This document shows positions 11,161-20,959 of a DNA stretch of 64,000 nucleotides, piece by piece. This DNA comes from Gadus chalcogrammus (lineage: Eukaryota > Chordata > Actinopteri > Gadiformes > Gadidae): assembly GCF_026213295.1 (NCBI RefSeq), contig NC_079415.1:24210847-24274846 (forward strand). The letters are read 5' to 3'. The notes under the pieces were generated by a model. The model was not told the DNA's origin, ran no database searches, and saw nothing but the letters and a program-made list of their open reading frames with translations. A program made the position numbers and the translations under genes. Numbering within the stretch: the first letter of the stretch is position 1; the number at the start of each line of letters is the position of its first letter.

Positions 11161-11544
11161 AGCTTCTACGTGTGTAACGCGTCTACGCTCCTAAACCAAT
11201 GGTTCTCTATGCAAAAATGCAGATTTTCGACGCCCCTAACGCGAGTAACGCGTTTGGTGTGGCCGTACCATTAGATATGCAGCCATAGTTTCACTATGTC
11301 CCTTACATGTTTTACACTGTTTTCCCTTTATGTTTTTTTATATTTCAAAATAAACTATTACCGGAAAAGTCACTTTTTTTTTTAAACAAAATTCTAGCAC
11401 AGCCTGCAATTAAACCTTTTTTCAGCCACTTGATTTATGGGTGAAGTATCACTTTAGTAATTCATCTATCTTTTTGCAGGAGGATCCCTCCAGTAAATAT
11501 CCGCAGTACGCACGCACTTGGCATTACAACCTTGTTCCCAAATT

Positions 11545-11884
11545 TGAGTTGATGGGCAATAGTGGAGGTTTTACTTGGTACATCAGCTGTAATTCCTCTG
11601 TATTTACCTTCTTATTACCAGTGGTAATTACACAGTAATACACTATAATTTACCGGATAATTTCTCTGTATTTACCTTCTTATTACCAGTGGTAATTACC
11701 CAGTAATACACTATGATTTACCATGTATTTACCGGGTAACTACCTCTGTATTTACCTTCTTATTAACAGTGGTAATTACCCAGTAATACACTATGATTTA
11801 CCGGGTAACTACCTCTGTATTTACCTTCTTATTACCAGTGGTAATTACCCAGTAATACACTATAATTTAATAACACCCGTAGTT
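11545..11884 (+). repeat. Minisatellite-bearing dispersed element, copy 2
   Basis: Shares the same left edge (TTGAGTTGATGGG) and about 70-bp units with 6649-7010. On its left it truncates exon 5 of the PB1-like gene. On its right it abuts the 3' end of the LINE near 11884. Confidence 0.85.
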
Positions 11885-12774
11885 TTGCTGTGTAGAGGAA
11901 TGTAGAGCTGGGTGTCATCCGCGTAGCAATGGAAACTAATTCCGAAGCTGCGGATAACGTCGCCCAGGGGAAGCATGTAGATTGCAAAAAGTAATGGACC
12001 AAGGACCGACCCTTGTGGTACGCCAAAGCGTAATTTACAGTGCTTTGATTCTGAACCCTCATGAAGCACAAATTGGGTTCTATCTGTTAGGTACGATTCA
12101 AGCCAACCAAGAGCCGTACCCCCGAAACCAACATAGTGCTCAAGACGGTGAAGAAGAGTGCTGTGGTCGATCGTATCGAACGCAGCGCTCAGGTCCAGCA
12201 GCACAAGCATTGAGCTTGTATTTTTATCCAAAGCAAGAAGGATGTCATTTACAACTCTTGTAATAGCAGTTTCAGTTGAGTGGAAATTCCCGAACCCCGA
12301 CTGGAAAGGTTCAAAGAGATTATTCCTCGTCAGATAATCAACGATTTGCTTTGCTACAATCCTTTCCTGTACCTTGGACAGGAAGGGCAGATTCGATATA
12401 GGCCGATATTTCCTGACTAATTCAGGATCTAGGCCAGGCTTTTTGAGTAGCGGTTTTAACACTGCAGCCTTGAAATTGGAAGGAACAATTCCTGTTGAAA
12501 ACGAGAGATTAATAAGGGAGAGGATTGCAGGCCCCGCCGTGGGAAGAAGTTCCTCAAGAACCCTGGAAGGGAGAGGATCCAACATACAAGTTGTTGGCTT
12601 TGATGCCTTTATCACCCTTTCAAGTTCCACCAAAGGAATTGCCTTGAACTCCAAGAGAGTTGCGTCAGAGTTCCCCATCCTGCCCCACAGGGTGTGTAGG
12701 ACAAGCCGCCCGGCAAGCATCAATTTCCTCTCTAATTGATTGAATCTTATTCTCAAAGAAATCCATGAATTCAC
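11885..12774 (-). pseudogene. LINE reverse transcriptase domain (3'-truncated)
   Basis: The open frame shows the L2-type RT blocks in order: YRPISNLPFLSKVQERIVAK, FQSGF..FHSTETAITRVVND, LVLLDLSAAFDTIDHSTLL, GVPQGSVLGPLLFAIYM and the catalytic CYADDTQLYIPL. It would copy LINE RNA at the nicked target. The frame is intact from just after a frameshift near 12720 to the truncation after the YADD box, so thumb and C-terminal parts are absent. It cannot make a functional enzyme. Confidence 0.85.
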
Positions 12775-13136
12775 CTGCCACGATCGAGCAGCCTACGGTC
12801 TGAGTCCGTTTCTGAGTGAGACTCCTCACCGTGTCAAAAAGAAACTTAGGATTGTTTCTATTGAAGTTGATGATACTGGAAAAGTAGGCGTTCATGGCAA
12901 TAGTCAGCGCACCCTTATAGGTGAGCAGACTGTTATGCCATGCAAGATGAAAATACCTCAAATTTAGTCGAGCGCCATTTGAGTTCAAGGATCCTGCAGC
13001 TTCGCTTCAGAGCGCGCGTTTCTGCATTAAACCAGGGGGCTGGTTTTTTCAATGTTCGTTTTTTAGTTACGTTCGGAGCAACTGAATCAATGGCAACAGA
13101 CAAGGCAATGTTGAGGTCATCAGTAAGGCACTCCAC
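12665..13136 (-). pseudogene. LINE linker between endonuclease and RT (frameshifted)
   Basis: Two overlapping frames (12933-13136, containing APWFNAETRALKRSCRILE, and 12665-12988, containing LFDTVRSLTQKRTQT and FFENKIQSIREEIDA) correspond to the conserved linker of L2-like pol proteins. They are in different frames from each other and from the RT, giving at least two frameshifts. Confidence 0.7.
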
Positions 13137-13178
13137 AGAACCACTATAGTTACAAAGAGGTGCAAGTGAGCCAGAAAC

Positions 13179-14078
13179 TTATCTGCCATAGCTGTAATGG
13201 TTGCAGGTGTGATGCGGCGACAGCTGAAAGTAGCTTGCTGATCGTCGCAGGGGCAGGATACCACCACCTGGAAAGTGAGCAAAAAGTGGTCTGATAAAGC
13301 TGAGGTGTAGGAAGCTAGAGACCACTAGCTGTGAAATGTCTACACCGCGGGTCAGAACGAGATCCAGCGTGTTTCCACCGATGTGGGTTGGGTGCTGGAC
13401 GAGCTGTTTGAAGCCAAGCGTATCTGTAATGGACAGAAAAGCCCTTGCGAGGGCATCAGATGGGTTATTCACATGAATGTTGAAATCCCCAATGAGCAAA
13501 ATATTGTCTGAGTATGTAGCCAGATCATCTGCAAAGTCAGAAAACTCATCAACAAAAACTGAATACGGTCCTGGGGGACGGTATACTACAGCTAAAACGA
13601 AAGAGTCTCGAACTCGTTTCGCTTCTCGGGGAGCTGAGGTGCAGAGCGCTAGCACCTCAAAGGATCTGAAAATATATCTATTCTTTGGCTTTAAATTAAG
13701 CTTAGAATTAGATATCAGGGCTACTCCACCACCTTTCTTAACTTCTCTAGATACTTGGGTGCTAACGTAATGGGGTGGAGTTGCTTCGTTTAGGGCTAGA
13801 AGCTCATCTGGTTTTAACCAGGTTTCACAAAGCCCCAGTATGTCGATCTTTTTATCAATAATTAGATCATGGACCAAGAGCGCTTTAGATGAAAGCGACC
13901 TTATGTTCATGAACCCTATTCTGAGTGCTTCCTTTTTATTATTTTCAGAGGGAGTCCGGTTAACACTCAGCTCTGAAACGGTCAAGGGGATGCCGCGGTT
14001 TCGACATACTGGTTGCGGCCCTCGCCTGCGGGTTTTACACCTCGAGACAGCGCGAGGCCGCACCACCGTACATATCAA
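13179..14078 (-). pseudogene. LINE APE endonuclease domain (decayed at 3' end)
   Basis: The frame carries APE endonuclease motifs: GFMNIRSLSSKALLVHDLI, DILGLCETWLK (catalytic E), VVYRPPG, LLIGDFNIH (catalytic D and N) and THIGGNTLDLVLT. The expected final SDH block is degraded at about 13310-13300 and the frame then reads through unrelated sequence to 13179. The N-terminal VSELSVNRTPSE is also found at about 31765-31800, linking this copy to the esterase-type LINE fragment there. Confidence 0.8.
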
Positions 14079-14087
14079 CCCGGTCTC

Positions 14088-14285
14088 ACGAAAATACGTG
14101 ACACTGTCACGTTATTTAATCTTGAAACGTGATCAGGGACACGTATTTTCAAATTTTTCGTGTCAAAAAGCAGAAATTTCAAACCCATGTATTTCAATTG
14201 GAAATATTTGTCGTGTCACTAAGCACGACCTCCAAACTAAGGTTCTGTCCGGGAGCGTTCTCCCTAATGTCCCTTAAGGAGCTCC
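14088..14285. repeat. MITE-like repeat at the LINE 5' junction
   Basis: CCCGGTCTCACGAAAATACG and following sequence (TGACACTGTCACG, CGTGATCAGGGACACGTATT) starts exactly where LINE homology ends. It looks like a short fish dispersed repeat with internal palindromes. The family is not identified. Confidence 0.45.
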
Positions 14286-14384
14286 GTACAGAACATTTAT
14301 TGTAAAAAATTGTCTGTGATAACTAACAATATGACAGCTTTCGGCCACCCGTTTACGGGTGGCCGGCTGATTCGTTACGGGTGG

Positions 14385-14610
14385 TAACGAATCAATTTTA
14401 AAAAAGACAGCATGTGAAGTTATTTTTTCCTTTTGGCAGTAGTCGTGTAATAAGCGGGCTAATGTATAGAACGTCGCCGGTCAATATCGAATATAAGACC
14501 CTTCAGGGCGAAGCAAGACACCTTCGCTGCGCGTCGGTGTAGGCTGTTCGCCCTGGTGGGGCTTATTTTCCCGATAATGACCGGCGTTCTATGCATTATC
14601 CCTTACATAT
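14385..14610. repeat. Hairpin repeat, copy 2
   Basis: Matches 10920-11160 (CATGTGAAGTT, CGTGTAATAAGCGGG, GAACGTCGCCGGTCA, TTATTTTCCCGATAATGACC). The stem is less perfect than in copy 1. Confidence 0.7.
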
Positions 14611-15169
14611 ATATTTAGCAGAGTAGACTAAATGTGAACAAAGTTACATATGTATTAAAAAAAATGTTGGGTTGAAATCGGGCTCGGGCTCATAAATATA
14701 GTTAATCTGTCGGGGCGGGGTGGGCTCGGACAGAACGTGCACCGGCTCGGGCTTGATTTTCTTTATTGATCGAATGGGAAATGCAACAGGCCTATTTTAG
14801 GACCGAATCACCGTTAAACTAGTTTCTAATAACATTTCTAGCGAGAAATATACTTTTTACTTGCATAATCTTTAGTCAGTGATTATGTCTGATCTTTAGT
14901 TTTATAGTTATTAAGAAGATTTTATCGGCTCGCTCGCATGTTTCAACGACGTCAGGCTGCTAGGGACGCTGCTTTCGCTAAACTAGCAGCTCACGTGTTT
15001 CCTGCGTTTGTGTTATTAAACCTTTATGTAGCCTAACTTTCAATGATATCATCTTGTTAGAAACACGTATATCTGAGAGCCAACCCAGTCGCCAAAAGCA
15101 CACGTTGACAGTGTCCATTTTCGTGAACACTGGATTACGTCGCATTTCAACATAAAATAGCGTGTTATA

Positions 15170-15263
<94 letters not shown>

Positions 15264-15500
15264 GCATTTCGCTGCTAAAACAACAACAACAGATATTCCC
15301 TCAATTATTATTACTTTTTTGGATTATTGCAGAAAAATTAGCATCTTTGAAGCACCTCCTCAAAAACTGAAAATAAATAAATAAATAAAAATATCTGTGC
15401 TCCAAAGAACGAAATGTAAACCAATGCATTCTGAATGGGAGTGTTTCTCCGATTTTTCCATGCTACACAGAACGAAATGTAAACCCATGCAAATAAAGAC
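14611..15500 (+). repeat. Diverged relative of the large palindrome arm (outer part)
   Basis: From about 14760, blocks match 26030-26530 of the left palindrome arm (TTTCTAGCGAGAAATATACT, CACGTATATCTGAGAGCCAA, CACTGGATTACGTCGCATTT), and 15400-15480 (ACGAAATGTAAACCAATGCA) matches the outer tip near 24760. A (CA)n tract occupies the same place as in the arm. Confidence 0.8.
15172..15261 (+). repeat. (CA)n microsatellite
   Basis: About 45 uninterrupted CA repeats in the palindrome-related segment. The corresponding tract in the palindrome arms is interrupted (26420-26515 and 29865-29965). Confidence 0.97.
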
Positions 15501-15569
15501 TGCATGTTCATAATAATTTAAATATCATTAATCTCCTGAGTGTGTAGGGTGGTATTCTATTTTTTTCAA

Positions 15570-15800
15570 CTGGGCTGCATCCAGTCACTTGACCGTCATG
15601 GTTGCTATGGTGGTTGCTTTCGACCGCCCCCTCTAATCCTTACATGGTTCTAAAAACCACGCGGCAAAGGAGCTGCCGTCAATTGTGTTGTTTTGGTCGT
15701 AAACTAGGGTCAGATGGTTAAAAAATAGACAGATATTCCAAGGTATCCTTAAAAGGCAGCTTGGATGTTTTTATTTTCTGCGGTTTAGACTTCTTCTATA
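15570..15800. repeat. Second copy of the 830-1059 dispersed module
   Basis: Shares TCATGGTTGCTATG, CCGCCCCCTCTAATCCTTAC, GGAGCTGCCGTCAATTGTG and GACAGATATTCCAAGG with 830-1059. Confidence 0.65.
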
Positions 15801-16149
15801 ACCTATTTTTGAAAGCAAAACTCCAAGCTCATTGATTTAACGAGGCAGGGTTATTTGAAACAATTTATTAAATAAATATTTATGAGAGGTCATTCCTTCT
15901 CCTGAGTTTGCTTCCTATTTATGTCTAGTGTACAACCCTACTGTCCACAAGCATCACCCCCCCCTCCCCATATGGATTTGGAGAATTGTTGCAACGTCCC
16001 AGTGGTGGTGGTATCATATACATGAAAGAGGGCATTCAATTATACTACAATGATCAATTAGGAGGCCGAAGCCCTAAAGGAAGTGATGCAATAGGTGACT
16101 GAGTCGACAACATTTAAGTAAGCCTTGGGGTCTCTTATATATCAAAGGG
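15801..16149. other. Spacer, nothing recognised
   Basis: No exon, repeat or conserved frame could be identified. Confidence 0.4.
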
Positions 16150-17558
16150 GGTCTCTAAGGACGCATATACGCTTCAACCTGTTGCTCCAGCCATACAGGA
16201 AATGACTCAGCAAGTGCTCCATCTCTTTGCATCTCACCCAGCGGCTCGCTTGCAAGATTTTGGCCTGAAGTTCTTCCCAGACCTACACCGTAGCCATCCA
16301 ACCTGCATATCTGAGAATCAGGCCTCTCTTTAATAATGACAAAAAGTTATGAGAGAAATACACATATACTTTTGTTGTCTCATAAGCGGCGTGGTGCTGG
16401 CTCCTTTTGACCTTTTGACCCCAGACTTCTGAGGGAATAGCTGAATCAATTCATTAGTCAATCAGAAGTATGAAAATATCTTCCCGGTGGCGTAAGAGGG
16501 CGAACAAGGTGTCCTTCAACATCTACGCTTCCAGGCGATTGCAACGGTGCCACACATGATCATATTCGAACATGTTTAATGGTAGTAATTAGCTGTCGAA
16601 ATTGGCGGACTTAATCAATAATGAGCAGCTATTGATTTGCTTCCCGATAGACATTTGTGACAAATTACATGTTATTTAGCATCTACACGTTGAGCTGAGT
16701 CCAATGACACCAAGCATGACAATCTAGCAAATGGTAACATGTATTTTACATGGTACATATGGTCTAGGACATGATCTCGGTGTGGCAAGAGGGCGAGCTT
16801 GATCTCATTGGACTCAGCTTAACGTGTAGATGCTAAATAACATGTAATTTGTCAAAAATCTCCATCGGGAAGCAAATCTATAGCTGGTCATTATTGATAA
16901 AGGCCTCCAAAATTGACAGCTAATTACTACCCCGAAACATATTCAAATATGATCATGTGTGGCACTGTTGCAATCGCCTCGAAACGTAGATGTCAATTAA
17001 AGGACACCTTGTTTGCCCCGTTACGCCACCGGGAAGATATTTTCATACTTCTAATGGATTGATTCATATTTGAAGGTTCTCGGAGTGAGACTTTAAGCGG
17101 CTGCAGCAGAAGTGTTGAGACGAAAGATGATATCAAGACATTTATAGAATATACAGATTCACATTATGATTCTTCGTCATAACTATCCGACCAAACATCC
17201 TTCACATTCACCGAGCGAAGATTATGAAAGTCCAGGCCCCCCTCCATCTCGTTGCACCTGCACCCAGCAGCTCGCTTGCATGATTTTGGCCTGAAGTTCT
17301 TCCCAGACCTTCACCCTAGCCATCCAACATGCATATCTTAGAATCAGGCCTCTCTTTAATAGTGACAAAAAGTTATGAGAGAAATACACATTAACTTTTT
17401 GTTATCTCATAAGCGGCGTGGTGCCGGCTCCTTTTGACCTTTTGACCCCAGACTTCAAAAACGTGGCAACAGGCCAGCTGTGCCTACACACCTTAAGCCA
17501 CAAATGTACACATCCATCCCACAAAAAATGGGGACTAGAAACGAACCTCTGTCTTATA
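16150..17558 (+). repeat. Diverged relative of the palindrome arm (inner part)
   Basis: Matches about 26720-27890 of the left arm, including AAGCGGCGTGGTGC..GGCTCCTTTTGACC. It contains its own degenerate palindrome (about 16445-17075; TGAAAATATCTTCCCGGTGG and CCACCGGGAAGATATTTTCA), flanked by direct copies of a ~230-bp block (16190-16440 and 17240-17460). It is cut at 17558 by the CACTG end of the next element, at the same sequence context as 27885 in the arm (AACCTCTGTCTTAT). Confidence 0.85.
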
Positions 17559-17960
17559 CACTGTAAAAAATATCTACTTGGTTCTACTTAAAATTATAAG
17601 TTTCCCAGCTGCCTTAAAATTTCAAGTAAAAACAACTCATTATTTTGAGTCTAGTTAAGCTTTGAATTACCTTCTGTGAGTCAACATGACTGAACAGTTA
17701 TTGTCGTTTCAACTTTGCTATGCAAGTTCAAAATAAAGTGAACTAACTTATGTGTATTCTGTTTACTTAACCCCATTAGTGGCTTCAACTTGTAATTTAA
17801 ATTTAAGAATATGTTTTATTCATCAATATGCATTCCGTACACTTATCCTCTTTAGTGGGTTCAACCTTGTAATTTCAATTAAGTAATTTCTTTGAATCAG
17901 CTTATCAAGTTAAGATTATCTAAAATAATGTCTTGTTTTCACTTAACAATTAGCTACAAA
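17559..17960. repeat. CACTG terminus and subterminal repeat region
   Basis: CACTGTAAAAAA marks the edge against flanking palindrome-family sequence. The following 400 bp holds several degenerate copies of a TTCAA.TTGTAATTTAA-like motif and TAAGTT-rich segments, the kind of subterminal repetition seen in CACTA/EnSpm-like elements. The matching inverted end is not present before 24657. Confidence 0.55.
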
Positions 17961-17988
17961 AACACAAATTTAGTACAAAATGTTTCTT

Positions 17989-17994
17989 TTTATT
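17989..17994 (-). terminator. Poly(A) signal AATAAA of the SAMD3-like gene
   Basis: AATAAA on the minus strand about 225 bp downstream of the stop codon at 18220-18218, a plausible cleavage signal for the leftward transcript. Confidence 0.45.
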
Positions 17995-18024
17995 AAAACC
18001 AATGTTAAGCCAATAAAAGCTACA

Positions 18025-18155
18025 CAAGCTTGTGAATGTACAGTACAACAGTAGTTTCCCACTCTGGGCATTTGCGTGCATGAACGTACACTACAACAGT
18101 AGTTTCCCACTCTGGGTGTTGGCGTGCATGAACGTACACTACAACAGTAAAACAA
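18025..18155. repeat. Short minisatellite, ~56-bp unit, about 2.5 copies
   Basis: Units of CATGAACGTACACTACAACA plus GTAGTTTCCCACTCTGGG repeat in the presumed 3' UTR of the SAMD3-like gene. Confidence 0.8.
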
Positions 18156-18361
18156 CAAAAACACAAAATCACGTCATTTTTTTTGCATTACCATTCCATT
18201 CCCGAGTGGGGCATGCTTTACAGTTTATACCTCAGGAGCTTGTTTCGGACACCGTGGACTCTGGCAGAGGCCTCATCTGGTTTGATCTTCATCACTACCT
18301 TCTGCAGGAACTCAAAGGAATACTTCATGGCTCGTGGATACTCAAGGTTAACGCAGTAGAT

Positions 18362-20779
18362 CAGAGGTTCCCAACCTTTAGACTGCTGAGGCCCAAATTA
18401 AATTCTGAAAATCTTCCGCGGCCCACCCACAATTTTGCATATTCATAACTATGAGACGACAATGAGATTAAGCATTTCTTCATTTATTGAATGTAATTTT
18501 GAACAACGTTCTGTTTAAAATAAAAAAAACTGTTCAACATATTGGCATAACCTATAAATAAATTTAACTGTTCATTGAATTCATAAACTTTTAATTCATA
18601 AATATTCGTTCATACCTGACCTACGCTAATGAGAAGGTTGATGCTGCATAGCCAATGTCAAAGACTTGATGTTTGGCTGAATGGATGTCAGCTTTAAACG
18701 GAGATCTGGCTCAACATCCAGTTTATTCCTATACTTTGTCTTTAATACCACGAGCACGGAAAAACCAGTTTCACACAAATATGTGGTGCTAAAAGGCATC
18801 AGAAACATCAATGCCTTGTTTGCCAAATCAGTGTATTCTGTGTGTGTGTGCATCCAGAAATGTGTTAACTCCTTCTGTGTGAAGACATGTTTCAAAGCAG
18901 AGTCACAAGATAACTCCACAAGGCTGTCTTGCTCTTTGGAGCTCAGACCTGCGAGGACATCCTCATTACGGGAGGCAAACGGATTCTGAATCCAGCGGTG
19001 CTGTTCGCTGAGCACCGGGAAGTACACCCGGAGTTGTGTCCGCAGGGTCTGCAGGTGTTCTGTGACGGCATCTGCCACAGAATCCGGGATCTGCCTTTCC
19101 TCTTGAATGAGAAGTTCTGATAGATTGTCGAAGGACTCATAGTAGTTCTGTCGGGCCCGTCTCTCCCATAGCTCGAGCTTCCGAATTGTGGCCTCTATCT
19201 TACTGTGGACATGGAATGTGGTCACAGCTTTTCCCTGCAAGGATAGATTGAGTCCATTTAGGTAGCCGAATATGTCAGCCAAATAGGTCAACTTACAGAT
19301 CCACTCGAAGTCACCAAATCGGTCTGACAAGTCAAACCGAGAGTCGAGGAAAAATGTTCTGAGTTCGTTCCGAAGTTCAACGAGTCGAGTGAGCACCTTG
19401 CCACGCGAAAGCCACCGGACTTCGGTGTGCAGGAGAAGCTGTTGGTGCTCGCTCCCCATCTCTGAACATAATATGGAGAACAAGCGTGACTGTAGTGGAC
19501 GACTTTTAACAAAATTCACCGCTCTCACCGCTTCTTCTAAAACGGTCTTTAACTCTGCAGACATAGTCTTTGTAGCCAGTGCCTCTCTGTGTAGGCAGCA
19601 GTGGACAGCTGTCATCAGCGGAGCTACGGCTTTGACCCTTTTTGCGACTCCATTGAGTCTCCCCACCATAGCTTGTGCTCCGTCAGTGCTGAGCCCAACA
19701 CACTTCGTCCAGTCGATATCATTGGAAACCACGAATGCATTCAGAGATTCAAAAATGGTTTCCGCGGTAGCACGTGACGGTAAAGGTTTGCAAAACAAAA
19801 CATCTTCATGTATCTCCCCTTCAAATTCATATCTGACGAAACAAAGTAAATGCGCAAAGTTAACAATGTCTGTCGACTCATCAATTTGGAGAGCATAAAA
19901 GCGGCTTGCTCTTACTCTGCTTATTAGCTGTTTTAACACATCTGTAGCCATGTCGTCAATGCGTCTCTTTACTGTGTTGTCTGACAAAGAAATCAAGTTC
20001 AGTTTTTTGGCAGCTTTCTCACCGATCATCACTTCCACCATCTCTTTGGCAGCGGGAAGAAAAAAATCCTCACTGATTGTGTGTGGCTTTCCTGTTCTTG
20101 CTATTCGCTGCGCCACCCGATAGGACACCTCCACAGCCTTGGCATTGTCGCTAGCACTACTTAGACATGTGGATTCAATTGTTCTCTTACGCATCCGATA
20201 TTCTGCCAGCTTATTTTCAAAAAATTCCCGTGGCTTGGAAGAGTACTGTCCATGTTTCGTGTCCTTGCATGGTTTTAGAGCCTCGTTTGATAAAACCTCA
20301 GAGCACAACACACAGACAGGCAGGGGATCGTGTTCAGGCCCCACACTTGTAAATCCCAGTGACAGATATTCTTCTGAATACTTCCTACGAGGTCTTTTCT
20401 TCGCTGGCTCACTATGGTCTTCTGATTCGAGGTTGTTAACTACTTTACTTCTTATTTTTCCACCTAACAACCACTGCTCCATGATTAGCACGTAACCGCT
20501 CTGGAGGTGTGCAGCACGTAACGAGAATAGAACATTACCCATAATCAAACGATCCGACCAACCCCGCCAAATCCAGCAGAACAACCGATTTCGTAGCCTA
20601 GAAACTATTTGAACACATTTCGTTAATCTAATCATCTACTTAAACCATTCAATCCTTTTTAGTAATCCGTCATTATATTTTTGTTTGTTTGTTATAAATT
20701 CAGATTTTTCTTTTTTAATCGAAAGGTCTCCCACGGCCCACCTGCAATACCTCGGCGGCCCACAGGTTGGGAACCACTG
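18362..20779 (-). mobile_element. Autonomous-type hAT (Charlie-like) element, young
   Basis: Termini CAGAGGTTCCCAACCT and (reverse complement of the right end) CAGTGGTTCCCAACCT match at 15 of 16 positions. They are flanked by a perfect 8-bp TSD CAGTAGAT (18354-18361 and 20780-20787). The 2,418-bp element holds one long transposase frame. It interrupts the last exon of the SAMD3-like gene, and the gene's frame resumes precisely across it. Confidence 0.95.
18626..20482 (-). CDS. hAT transposase (ZBED5/SCAND3-like), 618 aa
   Basis: Cut-and-paste transposase of the hAT superfamily that binds the element ends and excises it. I start at ATG 20482 (MEQWLLGGKIR..), which fits ZBED5-like proteins; the frame is open further to 20635. 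Seen in order: a basic stretch KKRPRRKYSEEYLSLGF, a BED-type finger, the RNase-H-like core (DESTDIVNFAHLLCFVRYEF, CVGLSTDGAQAMVGRLNG, HCCLHREALATK, TEVRWLSRGKVL), and the C-terminal dimerisation region (LMPFSTTYLCETGFSV). The finger begins CVLC but the segment before KHGQ is shortened, so one His ligand seems missing. No stop or frameshift interrupts the frame, so it is young, though DNA binding may be impaired. Confidence 0.9.
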   Translation of the reverse strand: MEQWLLGGKIRSKVVNNLESEDHSEPAKKRPRRKYSEEYLSLGFTSVGPEHDPLPVCVLCSEVLSNEALKPCKDTKHGQYSSKPREFFENKLAEYRMRKRTIESTCLSSASDNAKAVEVSYRVAQRIARTGKPHTISEDFFLPAAKEMVEVMIGEKAAKKLNLISLSDNTVKRRIDDMATDVLKQLISRVRASRFYALQIDESTDIVNFAHLLCFVRYEFEGEIHEDVLFCKPLPSRATAETIFESLNAFVVSNDIDWTKCVGLSTDGAQAMVGRLNGVAKRVKAVAPLMTAVHCCLHREALATKTMSAELKTVLEEAVRAVNFVKSRPLQSRLFSILCSEMGSEHQQLLLHTEVRWLSRGKVLTRLVELRNELRTFFLDSRFDLSDRFGDFEWICKLTYLADIFGYLNGLNLSLQGKAVTTFHVHSKIEATIRKLELWERRARQNYYESFDNLSELLIQEERQIPDSVADAVTEHLQTLRTQLRVYFPVLSEQHRWIQNPFASRNEDVLAGLSSKEQDSLVELSCDSALKHVFTQKELTHFWMHTHTEYTDLANKALMFLMPFSTTYLCETGFSVLVVLKTKYRNKLDVEPDLRLKLTSIQPNIKSLTLAMQHQPSH

Positions 20780-20959
20780 CAGTAGATGATCCCCAGAAGC
20801 ATGGTGAAGCTGGATGGCACATCCTTGAAGTTGTGTAGCACAATGTTTTCTTCAACCACAACTGCCACATCGAAGACCTCTGGAAAGGCATCCTGGTTGT
20901 CACCTTCGTAGGCCAAGTTGCATCCCCTTCATGGCTGCAGCCAGACTCTCACCATGGGC

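Larger units (their letters stand above)
9615..11270. mobile_element. Non-autonomous Harbinger-like element in intron 4
   Basis: The 12-bp terminal inverted repeats TGGTACGGCCAC and GTGGCCGTACCA lie at 9615-9626 and 11259-11270. They are flanked by the 3-bp direct repeat TTA (9612-9614 and 11271-11273), as expected for PIF/Harbinger insertions. No transposase frame is present. The element contains a complete hAT insertion (9644-10548) and a hairpin repeat (about 10985-11160). It sits in the intron between exons 4 and 5 of the PB1-like gene. Confidence 0.75.
8321..11544 (+). pseudogene. Broken spliced gene, PB1-like/SAMD3-like teleost multicopy family
   Basis: Five exon pieces are visible: 8313-8414 (ATG at 8321), 8518-8658, 8839-8993, about 9271-9407 and 11480-11544. 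Exons 1-3 join in frame through GT..AG introns. Exon 1 plus 2 gives a ubiquitin/PB1-like fold region (LVPVEYKGVSKWVRVPKVEE; FTALMLKDSAGVEVDSDIF). Exon 3 is Ser-rich. Exon 4 carries the family hallmark DGTRRRMINILVADMVESHG, continued in exon 5 by RIPP..IR..HALGITTLFP. From memory this resembles the large uncharacterised zebrafish/teleost family often labelled SAMD3-like. Exon 4 joins in frame only from 9271, where the expected acceptor AG reads AT; the AG at 9275 shifts the frame. Exon 5 is cut by a minisatellite element at 11545 and no later exons are seen. I infer a dead copy. Confidence 0.7.
11885..14087 (-). mobile_element. Truncated, frameshifted LINE (L2-like)
   Basis: Reading right to left, this holds an APE-type endonuclease (about 14078-13300), a linker (about 13136-12665) and a reverse transcriptase (12774-11885), in at least three different frames. 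The order EN then RT, the absence of an LTR, and the RT motifs point to the CR1/L2 group. The 3' part of the RT and the 3' UTR are missing, replaced by the minisatellite element. The 5' end stops near 14087 against another repeat. A related 5' region (SGNH esterase) lies at 31695-32236 and 40405-40465. Confidence 0.85.
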
